A DNA stretch of 64,000 nt. It comes from Pirellulales bacterium (GTDB lineage: Bacteria > Planctomycetota > Planctomycetia > Pirellulales > Thermoguttaceae). The notes beneath the pieces are model-generated. The model was not told where the DNA came from. It was given only the letters and a program-made list of their open reading frames with translations, and did no database searches. Where the stretch lies: positions 1-64,000 of the forward strand of contig JAFGDS010000142.1 of assembly GCA_016931995.1 (NCBI GenBank). The letters are read 5' to 3'. Positions 9,347-16,775 of the stretch are shown here, piece after piece (position 1 is the stretch's first letter; each line of letters starts with the position of its first letter). The translations under genes and the position numbers were made by a program.

Positions 9347-9416
9347 GTGGGAGGCGACTCCCGTCGCCGATCCCCTCTCGGCCAGTCTTCAATCGGCGAC
9401 AGGAGTCGCCTCCTAC
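9347..9416. repeat. Inverted repeat overlapping the tadC stop codon
   Basis: Arms GGAGGCGACTCCCGTCGCCG and CGGCGACAGGAGTCGCCTCC flank a loop of about 25 bases. The repeat separates tadC from the zinc-ribbon gene. The TAG stop of tadC (9413-9415) lies inside the right arm. It could act as a hairpin that attenuates or processes the operon transcript. Confidence 0.75.
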
Positions 9417-10372
9417 AACGACATTCCAAACGCCAAGTAATTCAACAAAAACGGTCCTAGGATAATGAGCACCGTGGACAACATCACCAACACGCCCGGC
9501 AGGAGCATGTTTACGCCGGCCTCGCCCGCGGCCGTTTCGGCCCGTTGGGTCCGCTTGATCCGCAAAACGTCGGACTGGGTGCGGAAGATGTTGGCCAGGG
9601 GCGTGCCGAGCTGTTCGCCCTGGAGGATCGAGCCGATGATGCTGGTGATCTCGTCGTCGGAGAGCCGGTCGCGCATCGCCCCGAACGCCTCGGCCCGGGT
9701 CTTGCCCAGGTTCATGTCGGCCATCACGCGGCCAAACTCCTCGCCCACCGGATGGTCGCGGAACTCCTCGACCGCCTGCCGCAGGGCCGCGAGAAACGTG
9801 CTGCCGGCCTCCATCAAGAGCGTGAGCAGGTCGAGCAGGAAGGGCATCCGCCGCTTGATCTCGCGCAGGCGATGCCGGGCGCGGGTGGCCAGACGATGGC
9901 GCAGCAGCCAGACGGTCAACAGGACGGCCACGCCGGCCAAGAGGACGCCCATCGCCCCCATCCAGCCCATCAGGAAGTACACGTACACCGGGGCCAGCGC
10001 CGTCGCGATCAACTCCGCCCGGGCGAGATACTCCTCGGCCAGCCAGAACCGGGGCAAGCCCGCCGCCTGGATCTCCCGCTGCATCTCGGCCAAACCGCCG
10101 CCGAACAACGCCCGATTCAGCCGGGCGAGGATCTGGATCGCCGGCTGGAAGATGCGATAAAGCGGGTCGATCCGCCGCAGTTCGTTCACGCGGCTGACGT
10201 CGTAGCGCCACTGGTCGCCCTGCCGCAGATCGTCGCTTCGGAGCATCCGCCAGACCATCCAGCCGACCGCGCCGGCCGCCAGCCCGGCCAGCAGGCTCGC
10301 CGCCACGGGCAGAAAACCGGTTGTCGTGTCTGCCGCGGAGAGGATCATGGAATCACTGCTGATTGTTAACAA
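9413..10372 (-). CDS. tadC: TadC-like type II/IV secretion F-domain membrane protein
   Basis: 319 residues with two F-domain halves typical of the Tad platform proteins. Membrane helices lie near the N-terminus (LPVAASLLAGLAAGAVGWMV), in the middle (YVYFLMGWMGAMGVLLAGVA) and at the C-terminus (MLLPGVLVMLSTVLIILGPF). The cytosolic T2SSF domain includes LLEAGSTFLAALRQAVEEF and GEQLGTPLANIFRTQSDVLR. It pairs with TadB to form the inner-membrane platform worked by the CpaF ATPase. It sits next to tadB with a repeat between. Its stop codon lies in a repeat arm. Confidence 0.9.
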   Translation of the reverse strand: MLTISSDSMILSAADTTTGFLPVAASLLAGLAAGAVGWMVWRMLRSDDLRQGDQWRYDVSRVNELRRIDPLYRIFQPAIQILARLNRALFGGGLAEMQREIQAAGLPRFWLAEEYLARAELIATALAPVYVYFLMGWMGAMGVLLAGVAVLLTVWLLRHRLATRARHRLREIKRRMPFLLDLLTLLMEAGSTFLAALRQAVEEFRDHPVGEEFGRVMADMNLGKTRAEAFGAMRDRLSDDEITSIIGSILQGEQLGTPLANIFRTQSDVLRIKRTQRAETAAGEAGVNMLLPGVLVMLSTVLIILGPFLLNYLAFGMSL

Positions 10373-10373
10373 A

Positions 10374-10526
10374 GGGAAGGAACCGCGGATGAACGCGGAT
10401 GGACGCGGATGATTGGTTGGTTGCGAAGCCGCAAGCGGCTAGTGAAGTCGGAAGTCGGACGTGATTTCAATCCCCCAGCCCCCAACCCCGAGTCCCTCCA
10501 TCCGCGTTCATCCGCGGTTCCTTTCC
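10374..10526. repeat. Composite inverted repeat, copy A, downstream of tadB
   Basis: Outer arms are GGAACCGCGGATGAACGCGG near 10379 and its approximate complement ending GCGGTTCC near 10521. The interior carries GAAGTCGGAAGTCGGACGTG and ATTTCAATCCCCCAG. The same interior occurs in reverse orientation at 11417-11620, on the other side of tadB. Confidence 0.8.
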
Positions 10527-10537
10527 CCTTCTTGTGT

Positions 10538-11389
10538 CTATATGTCCGGATTGAGGATCACCCTTGCCCAGAAGTACGCGATGACGTTGAGTACCAACGA
10601 CGCGGCCAGGAGGAACTGGCCGATGGTCGTGGTGAACAACCGCTGGACGTTGTCGGGATCGACGAAGCAGTAGGCGATCAGGATGAAGACCGGGGCCAAG
10701 GCCATGTAGATCGCCGATTTGCGGGCTTGGGCGGTCTCGGCCTTGATCTTGCGGTCCAGCCGCTGGAGTTCCAGGACGGACTGGGCGATCCGTTCGACTG
10801 TTTCGTTCAGGCGGCCGCCGCTTTCGTGGCTGGCCAAAAGCGCCGCCGCGAACAGGGCGAAATTCTCGCTGCGAAGCCGGCCGTTGGCCTCGTTGAGCGT
10901 CCGCGCCAGCGGCTTGCCCAGCTTGTACTCCGCCACAATCTGATGGAACTCGGCGTTGATCGGCCTAGGGCATTGCGCGGCGAGGATCTCCAGCGACTGC
11001 GCGAGCGACAGCCCGGCGCGCACCGCGTTGGCCAGCGCCACCATGGCGTCGGCCAACTGATCCTCGATTTTTTGCCGATGCCGTTCGGCCATCCGCCGCA
11101 GCAGATACCACGGCCCGCACGCGAGAAACACGGCCGCCAACGCGGCGAACACGATCGTTCCAAAACCCAGCCACAGGCCCAGGAACGCGACGGCAATGGC
11201 CACGAGCCACGCGATCAACCATTGCCGGAGGTTATTGACCGTGACGCGCAACCGGCGGAGCTTGTCGGCCACGTCGCGCCCGATCCAATCCAGCCCCTCG
11301 GCAAAGTACCCGCCGCCGCAATACGCGGCCCCGGCGACCGCCGAGCCCATCAAAAGGCACGACAACCAGTTTTCCGGATCAGAGGGCAT
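10538..11389 (-). CDS. tadB: TadB-like type II/IV secretion F-domain membrane protein
   Basis: 283 residues. The N-terminal and central hydrophobic segments (LIAWLVAIAVAFLGLWLGFG, IVFAALAAVFLACGPWYLL) are followed by the cytosolic T2SSF domain (MVALANAVRAGLSLAQSLEI, then SGGRLNETVERIAQSVLELQ). Two further C-terminal helices complete it (IYMALAPVFILIAYCFVD and FLLAASLVLNVIAYFWA). It forms the inner-membrane platform of the Tad pilus with TadC. The gene is isolated from both neighbours by two inverted copies of one composite repeat. The alternative of a generic type II secretion F protein is less likely given the Tad context. Confidence 0.9.
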   Translation of the reverse strand: MPSDPENWLSCLLMGSAVAGAAYCGGGYFAEGLDWIGRDVADKLRRLRVTVNNLRQWLIAWLVAIAVAFLGLWLGFGTIVFAALAAVFLACGPWYLLRRMAERHRQKIEDQLADAMVALANAVRAGLSLAQSLEILAAQCPRPINAEFHQIVAEYKLGKPLARTLNEANGRLRSENFALFAAALLASHESGGRLNETVERIAQSVLELQRLDRKIKAETAQARKSAIYMALAPVFILIAYCFVDPDNVQRLFTTTIGQFLLAASLVLNVIAYFWARVILNPDI

Positions 11390-11416
11390 GGTTGGTCAAA
11401 CGCGGTGTCGGGAAAC

Positions 11417-11620
11417 GGAATGGAGGGAACCGCAGATGAACGCCGAGGGACGCAGATGATAGGGGTTCGGGGTTCGGGGCTGGGGACCAGGGGCTAGGGA
11501 CTGGGGACTGGGACTGGGGGATTGAAATCACGTCCGACTTCCGACCTCGGCGGCCGCTTGCGGCTTCGCACCGCCTCATCCATCCGCGTTTATCCGCGTT
11601 CATCTGTGGTTTCTTTCTGT
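11417..11620. repeat. Composite inverted repeat, copy B, upstream of tadB
   Basis: Arms begin GGAACCGCAGATGAACGC near 11427 and end with TTATCCGCGTTCATCTGTGG near 11610. The centre holds a run of GGGACTGGGGACT units and GGGGGATTGAAATCACGTCC, which is the reverse complement of the interior of copy A (10374-10526). With copy A it brackets tadB. Confidence 0.8.
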
Positions 11621-11633
11621 CATTTCGTTCCAA

Positions 11634-13550
11634 TCAACCTTTCTTCTCCGCCGGTTCAACGGCGTCTTCCCGCCCGTAAAGGAATTGAAGCTCCAGTAGC
11701 CCCTTTTCGACCAGGGCGTCGACGAAGCTGGGCAGGTAACCGGTCGGCTGGAGGGACTGGCCGTTGCGGTAGTTGAAAATGTCGTGGATCACGATCCGCT
11801 TGGTGTCGGGATCGACGCGGACGATCTCGGAGACCTGCGTGACCGCGCGGCGACCGCCCGGCAGCCGACTGACGTGGACGATCAGGTCCAAGGCCGAGGA
11901 GAGCTGGCGGTGGATCGAGATCACGGGCAGATCGGCCGCCATGAGGATGAGCACTTCAAGCCTTTCGATCACCTCGGCGGCGCTGTTGGCGTGCACGGTG
12001 GTCATCGAGCCGTCGTGGCCGGTGTTCATTGCCTGAACCATGTCCAGGGCTTCCGGCCCGCGGCACTCGCCGACGATCACCCGGTCGGGCCGCATCCGCA
12101 GGGCGTTTCGCACGAGGTCGCGGATCGTGTATTCGCCCGTGCCCTCGACGTTGGGCGGCTTGGTTTCAAGCGTGACCACGTGCTCCTGGTGCAACCGCAG
12201 CTCGGTGGTGTCCTCGATCGTGACGATCCGTTCCTTGAACGGGATGAAGCTCGACAGGACGTTGAGCATGGTCGTCTTGCCGGTGCCCGTGCCGCCGCTG
12301 ACCAGGACGTTTCGCCGGTCGATCACGCACGCGCGAAGGAAACTGGCGGCCGCCTTGGTGATGCTGCCCATCTCCACGAGGTCGTCCATCCGCAGCCGCT
12401 GGGTGGGAAACTTGCGGATGGTCAGGCACGGTCCCTTCACGGCCAAGGGTGGAATGACCGCGTTGACGCGGGAGCCGTCCGGCAGCCGCGCGTCGACCAA
12501 AGGCTGGCTCTTGTCGAGCCGCCGGCCCACCTGGGCGACGATCCGTTCGATGATCGCCTCGGTCACCTTGTCGGAGATGAACCGCCGGCCGCTCTTCTCG
12601 ATCAGGCCGCTCCGCTCGACGTAGATCTGGTCGCTGGCCACGACCATGATCTCCGTCACCGTCGGCGCCCGCAGCAAGTCCTGCAACGGGCCGAAGCCGA
12701 AGATCGTGTCCTTGAGGTCCTTCTTGAGCGTCCGCAGGATGAGATACTTGCGGAGCTCCTGGTGCAGGTGCGGCCGAACGAGGTGGAAGATGCCGGCGAA
12801 GGCCGTCTCAACCTCCCGCACCTGCTGGCTCACGTCGCGGCAGTCGGCCAGATGGAGCCGCTCGCGGACGAATTGCAGGAGGTCGTGCAGTTCGGCCTCG
12901 CGCTCGGGCACGAGCGTGGCCGGCACGTCAAACTCGTTCGCGGCCAGCGCGGCCAGGTCGAACATCATGTCGCCGCCGGTCTCCATGATGAGCTGGTTGA
13001 CCAGATGGTCGCGCAAGACCAGCCCCGTGATTTCCTCCAGGATCGCCTCGTTCTCCGGCCCGAAGACGGCCAACTCGCGGCAGACGTCCTCGACGTTGTT
13101 TTCCAGGAGCAAGATGCTGTCGGTATCGCCCACCTGGTTGGGCTCGAACTCGTACAGGTCGAGCCGTTCGAGCAGCTTGCGGTGGATCCGCAACTCGAGG
13201 TCGGCCATGATCGAGCGGAGATGGGCTTCGAGTTCCGCCCGCGTGATGACGGCGGCCTTTTCCAACTCGAAGGTGAGCGTGAAGGGCCAAACGCGGATCT
13301 TCGCCCCAGGCTCGAACGCGGCGGTCTGCCCGCCGAGCACCTCGACCTCGCCCACCACGCAACCGTTCAGCCCGACGTTCTCCAGGACGAACCGCCCGTC
13401 GTCGCGCCGGACCACGGCGTGGCGGCGCGAGACCAGCGGACTGCGCAGCACGATCGTGTTGGCCGGGTCGCGCCCGATCGTGACCTCGGACTCGTCCACC
13501 TCGACGACCGACCGCCGACTCTCGTTAATCCGATTGAACCAGACCTTCAT
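11634..13550 (-). CDS. cpaF: FHA-domain fused CpaF/TadA-type pilus ATPase
   Basis: 638 residues. Residues 1-98 are an FHA phosphothreonine-binding domain with the expected Gly-Arg (26-27), SRRH (41-44) and a closing GLNG. Residues 100-290 are helical. Residues 290-600 form the CpaF secretion ATPase: LVDARLPDGSRVNAVIPP, Walker A GGTGTGKTT (419-427), Walker B-like RVIVGECRG (490-498) and the His box MTTVHANS (516-523). It hydrolyses ATP to drive Flp pilin assembly through TadB/TadC. Ordinary CpaF lacks the FHA part. The conserved FHA residues suggest it binds a phosphorylated partner, with the kinase encoded at 5198-8554 as an obvious candidate (inference). Confidence 0.92.
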   Translation of the reverse strand: MKVWFNRINESRRSVVEVDESEVTIGRDPANTIVLRSPLVSRRHAVVRRDDGRFVLENVGLNGCVVGEVEVLGGQTAAFEPGAKIRVWPFTLTFELEKAAVITRAELEAHLRSIMADLELRIHRKLLERLDLYEFEPNQVGDTDSILLLENNVEDVCRELAVFGPENEAILEEITGLVLRDHLVNQLIMETGGDMMFDLAALAANEFDVPATLVPEREAELHDLLQFVRERLHLADCRDVSQQVREVETAFAGIFHLVRPHLHQELRKYLILRTLKKDLKDTIFGFGPLQDLLRAPTVTEIMVVASDQIYVERSGLIEKSGRRFISDKVTEAIIERIVAQVGRRLDKSQPLVDARLPDGSRVNAVIPPLAVKGPCLTIRKFPTQRLRMDDLVEMGSITKAAASFLRACVIDRRNVLVSGGTGTGKTTMLNVLSSFIPFKERIVTIEDTTELRLHQEHVVTLETKPPNVEGTGEYTIRDLVRNALRMRPDRVIVGECRGPEALDMVQAMNTGHDGSMTTVHANSAAEVIERLEVLILMAADLPVISIHRQLSSALDLIVHVSRLPGGRRAVTQVSEIVRVDPDTKRIVIHDIFNYRNGQSLQPTGYLPSFVDALVEKGLLELQFLYGREDAVEPAEKKG

Positions 13551-13581
13551 AACGCCGCTTCAGTAGGTGGCATGCTTCTCG

Positions 13582-13658
13582 CGTCATCCTGAGCGCGGCG
13601 AGGGATCTCGTTGTTGACATCGCACGAGTCGAGATGCCTCGCTTCGCTCGGCATGACG
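13582..13658. repeat. Palindromic repeat, CATCC-GAGCG family, degenerate copy
   Basis: The left arm contains CGTCATCCTGAGCGCGGCGA and the right arm GCTTCGCTCGGCATGACG. It is related to 5009-5086 with several mismatches between arms. It lies between cpaB and the FHA-cpaF gene. Confidence 0.7.
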
Positions 13659-13700
13659 TGAATGATGGGGCTCCAATAAGGGACTATCCATGCCAAACCG

Positions 13701-14423
13701 CTACTCCCGTGGGTGCAACATGACGCCCAGACCTCGGTTCGTCCTGTCGATGGCCTTCAAGAGCCGTTGGGCCTTCTCCTCGAACCGACCGCCCACGAGG
13801 CGGACGCGGATCGTCAGGACGTTCTGCTGCGCCGTGGGCGCGGTGGCCGCCTTGGCCACGTCGTCGGAGCTGAGCCGGTTACCCAGCGCCAACACGACGA
13901 ACGGACCAATCGTCTCGTCTCGACCGGCGGCGGGCGCGGGCGCCCCCGCCGGCGTCGGTCCACCGCCGGAACCCAACAGAAACGACACGCGATCGCCCGG
14001 CTGAACCAGCGACGGCACAAACGCCCGCATGTCCACCGGAACAAAAATCGCCACTTCCTCCTCGTTGCCGCCGGGCTGGGGCTTCTTGAGTTCAAGCTCG
14101 GTCGGCGGCGTCCGCAGGTCGTCCTCCAAGAGCAACGATCCGCCCACGAGCGTCCTCGCCACGGCCTTGCCCAGGACGGTCTGAATGTCGGACCACTTGA
14201 CGGCGAATGTGTCCAGGCTGCCGGCGTTGCCCGCGGGGATGGGTACCCGGACGAGCTTCTCCTCGGCGAGTCGTTCGCCCCGCAGGACGGTCTGGCCCGG
14301 TCTGACGCCGATGTAGTCGATCGTCGCCAGCCGGCTCGACGCGCTGTGGAGATACGCCCAATTCACCAGCGCGGCGGCCACGCCCAGGCCCAGCGCGATA
14401 ATCAGTCCTTGAAGGTTCTTCAT
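13701..14423 (-). CDS. cpaB: CpaB/RcpC-type Flp pilus assembly protein
   Basis: 240 residues. An N-terminal membrane helix (LIIALGLGVAAALVNWAYLH) is followed by a SAF-like domain (VRPGQTVLRGERLAEEKL) and a conserved RcpC segment (VDMRAFVPSLVQPGDRVSFL). A Gly/Pro/Ala-rich insert (residues about 152-168) interrupts the domain, and the C-terminus is charged. CpaB/RcpC is a periplasmic part of the Tad apparatus. It is often paired with the CpaC/RcpA secretin, but no secretin gene is seen next to it here. It starts 6 bases after the preceding gene ends, so the two are probably co-translated. Confidence 0.85.
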   Translation of the reverse strand: MKNLQGLIIALGLGVAAALVNWAYLHSASSRLATIDYIGVRPGQTVLRGERLAEEKLVRVPIPAGNAGSLDTFAVKWSDIQTVLGKAVARTLVGGSLLLEDDLRTPPTELELKKPQPGGNEEEVAIFVPVDMRAFVPSLVQPGDRVSFLLGSGGGPTPAGAPAPAAGRDETIGPFVVLALGNRLSSDDVAKAATAPTAQQNVLTIRVRLVGGRFEEKAQRLLKAIDRTNRGLGVMLHPRE

Positions 14424-14429
14424 GTCTGG

Positions 14430-15398
14430 TTACTCGTTTCGAGGCGACTGGCCCGTTTCATTGGCGGCGGGAGTCAAGACGACCAGCCCCCGCATACGAC
14501 CGGAGTCGTCGCCAAGCAGTTGCACGTCCCACCGCAGCCCCGGCGTTCCGGCGGCGGGACCAAACCGGGCGGCCAATCCGCCGGGCGCGTCGCGCCATCC
14601 TCCGACGTTCTCGTATCCTTGCCCCGCGGCCCAGGCGTCGTAGAACGCCTGCCAGACGGGCGGCTTGGCCTCGCCGCGGAAGGCGACCATGCCTGCCCCA
14701 CCCGCCGACCGCAGTGCCAAGATCACCCGACCCCCGGGGGGAATCGGGATGTTTTCACCACCGCCGACCGTGGAACCGCCTGACACAAAAATATACAGTG
14801 TCCAATCTATCTCCGAGAAGGGAATCATTGTCCCCCAACAAACCACCCGATCATGGGGTGCTCGATCCGCGTCGGCGCTGCCGTTGGGCTGGTTTCGTCG
14901 CACGGCGACGACCAGGGGTACGGCCGAGGTCTCGACGAAAACCCGCCACTGGTTGCCCTCCCGGTCCGTGGGCTCCTCATCCCGAAGCGATTCGAGCAGG
15001 GCGGCTTCTCCGGGTGGCATGTCACCCCCTGGCATTGGCGAATCGTGCCCGAACTCCCGGACAGCCCGTCGCAGCGCGGCAATGGCCTCGTCGCGGCTGC
15101 CCCGGAGCGACTGTCGCACGAGCGACCACGGCTGGTCGCCAAACTGGATCTGGTGCGTGGCCGCCGGATCGTCCCCATCGTCCGCGTGTCGCGCCGCCGC
15201 AACCGGCGGGGCATCCTCGGCCCACCATCGCAACACCTGCCGCCCGAAGCCGATTCCGGCCACGAGAATGATTGCGCTGACAATGCTGCGCGACGTCCAC
15301 GCCCAGACGCGCCCCGCCGGCGACGTGCGGCGACGTCCCCGGGACGATTCGTCGCCCGGCGAGGTGGACGCTTGCGATGGTTCGGCCGGCTCATTCAC
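14430..15398 (-). CDS. Single-pass membrane protein of the Tad locus, unknown function
   Basis: A cytosolic Ser/Arg-rich N-terminus, one membrane helix (IVSAIILVAGIGF) and a large exported part follow each other. The exported part has mixed alpha/beta character (LVRQSLRGSRDEAIAALRRA, GGGENIPIPPGGRVILALRS) and no motif I recognise. The frame stays open to an ATG at 15500, but that extension (MKGLSPFSCQRKWDRPS) is translated repeat DNA at 15452-15497. I therefore prefer the GTG at 15398, though no good Shine-Dalgarno sequence supports either. The gene sits between the TadE-like gene and cpaB. A structural or minor-pilin-handling role is only a guess. Confidence 0.65.
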   Translation of the reverse strand: MNEPAEPSQASTSPGDESSRGRRRTSPAGRVWAWTSRSIVSAIILVAGIGFGRQVLRWWAEDAPPVAAARHADDGDDPAATHQIQFGDQPWSLVRQSLRGSRDEAIAALRRAVREFGHDSPMPGGDMPPGEAALLESLRDEEPTDREGNQWRVFVETSAVPLVVAVRRNQPNGSADADRAPHDRVVCWGTMIPFSEIDWTLYIFVSGGSTVGGGENIPIPPGGRVILALRSAGGAGMVAFRGEAKPPVWQAFYDAWAAGQGYENVGGWRDAPGGLAARFGPAAGTPGLRWDVQLLGDDSGRMRGLVVLTPAANETGQSPRNE

Positions 15399-15451
15399 GG
15401 CGGGATTGCATGGAGTTTTTTGGTGAGGGAGTCTCGGTTCCCGCGTCGAAG

Positions 15452-15497
15452 AGGGACGGTCCCATTTTCGCTGACACGAAAATGGGGACAGTCCCTT
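15452..15497. repeat. Short palindrome, GGGACAGTCCC/ATTTTCG family
   Basis: GGGACGGTCCCATTTTCGCT and the complementary GAAAATGGGGACAGTCCC form a hairpin. The same family lies inside the alpha-oxoamine synthase gene (38280-38386) and near 19745. It overlaps the doubtful upstream start of the 14430-15398 gene. Confidence 0.8.
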
Positions 15498-15507
15498 CAC
15501 CGCGGGC

Positions 15508-16515
15508 TCAGTTTAGCGTCTGCTGGAACTGCTGGAGGACGTCGATTTTTTGCTGCAACTGGTCGATCTCCGCCCGCAGGGCGGCCACTTCCGCCGGCGA
15601 GGGCGGCGGCTCGGCCTGGATCTGTCGGGCGAGCTCCTCCTGCACCGCCTCGTAGAGCCGGATGAAGGCCCGAGTCATCCCGTAGGCCAAGCCGTGGATC
15701 CGCCGCTCGGGGTTGCCTTGAATGCGATCCACGACGTCTTCCACCCGCGAGCGAACAAACGCGGGATCCGTCGAGCAGCCATCGCGGCAGCTTCCCCCGC
15801 AGGGCAGATGCAAAACCGGATGAAAATCGGGCGCCCCGTGGTACGGAAAAGTCGCCGAGCCGGCAAACCGCCGCGAGTACGCGATGAACTCATCGTCGCG
15901 GTCCAGCGGGAAGAGATCGGGGCGGAACGGCGCGTAGACGATCGACGCAGCCGCGACCAGGCACGCTTCCTGAAACGCCGGATCGGCCTGGGCCAGCTTG
16001 TAGATCACGGGCATCCGCCGCATGAACGTCGTCCAAATGCCCATCTCGCGGTGCTGCCACTCGCGATCGAGCAGTTCTTCGGTGGCATGCATCTGGTATG
16101 CCCCCAGCCGCGCGAGCATGGGGAATTGGCGCACCAGCGCGGCCGAGCCGTGCCGCCCGCCCCGCGTGGCGTCGAGCACGTCGTCGCGGACCACCGTACC
16201 CAGCGGCAGCGGTCCGCGGACCACCGGCTGCGCGAGCGCCGAGTCGTCGATCGCCAGCGGCGACATACCCCCGCCGTTCATCGTGGCTTCGCTCGGCCAC
16301 CAGCATCCGGGCCGCGTCGCGCCGCTGCGGGGATGGCGCCCGGCCCAGGCGGAATGCCGCGCCACCGACCAGTCGCGAACCCTCCACGCGGCGACCGCGC
16401 CGACGTTGATCATCAACGCCATCACGAAAAGCAGCACCGGCAGGCACAGCACCATCTCGAGCGTCGCGAGGCCGCGGTGACGGCACTTGCCCCGAAGGGG
16501 CTTCGTAACTCCCAT
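15508..16515 (-). CDS. TadE-like pseudopilin with large C-terminal domain
   Basis: 335 residues from the ATG at 16515. The N-terminus GKCRHRG-LATLEMVLCLPVLL is a class of pseudopilin leader: a basic stretch, Gly at -1 and Glu at +5 before the hydrophobic helix. The TadE helix continues as VMALMINVGAVAAW. The rest is a soluble domain with a Cys cluster (PCGGSCRDGCS) and a C-terminal heptad region (LRAEIDQLQQKIDVLQQFQQ) that should form a coiled coil. A much longer upstream frame exists, but it reads through palindromic repeats and antisense of the next gene, so it is rejected. The protein is probably processed by the locus prepilin peptidase and acts in pilus initiation. Confidence 0.78.
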   Translation of the reverse strand: MGVTKPLRGKCRHRGLATLEMVLCLPVLLFVMALMINVGAVAAWRVRDWSVARHSAWAGRHPRSGATRPGCWWPSEATMNGGGMSPLAIDDSALAQPVVRGPLPLGTVVRDDVLDATRGGRHGSAALVRQFPMLARLGAYQMHATEELLDREWQHREMGIWTTFMRRMPVIYKLAQADPAFQEACLVAAASIVYAPFRPDLFPLDRDDEFIAYSRRFAGSATFPYHGAPDFHPVLHLPCGGSCRDGCSTDPAFVRSRVEDVVDRIQGNPERRIHGLAYGMTRAFIRLYEAVQEELARQIQAEPPPSPAEVAALRAEIDQLQQKIDVLQQFQQTLN

Positions 16516-16520
16516 CGCCG

Positions 16521-16745
16521 AGTGCCACTGGCTATGCCAGTGCCGAGCGGAGAGTGAAACTGGGGAGGAATGGCGGACGACAACCTCCGTGTTGGACCGA
16601 TCGCGCACTGGCGGAGCCAGTGGCACTCGGGCTACAATTCTCGGCTCGACGGGAGCCTCGCCCTCCCGGCGCCAATGGCCGATGACACGCGCAGCACTGG
16701 CAGAGCCAGTGGCACTCGGGCTGGCAGAGCCAGTGGCGCTCGGGC
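16521..16745. repeat. Cluster of GTGCCACTGGC palindromes between TadE- and TadG-like genes
   Basis: At least four arms of the GTGCCACTGGC family lie in about 225 bases: near 16521 (AGTGCCACTGGCTATGCCAG), 16606 (CACTGGCGGAGCCAGTGGCA), 16694 (CACTGGCAGAGCCAGTGGCA) and 16720 (GGCAGAGCCAGTGGCGC). The last two are almost tandem. There is no gene in this gap. Confidence 0.8.
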
Positions 16746-16775
16746 GGGTCGTCGCGTTTGCTGTTGCGTGCATCA

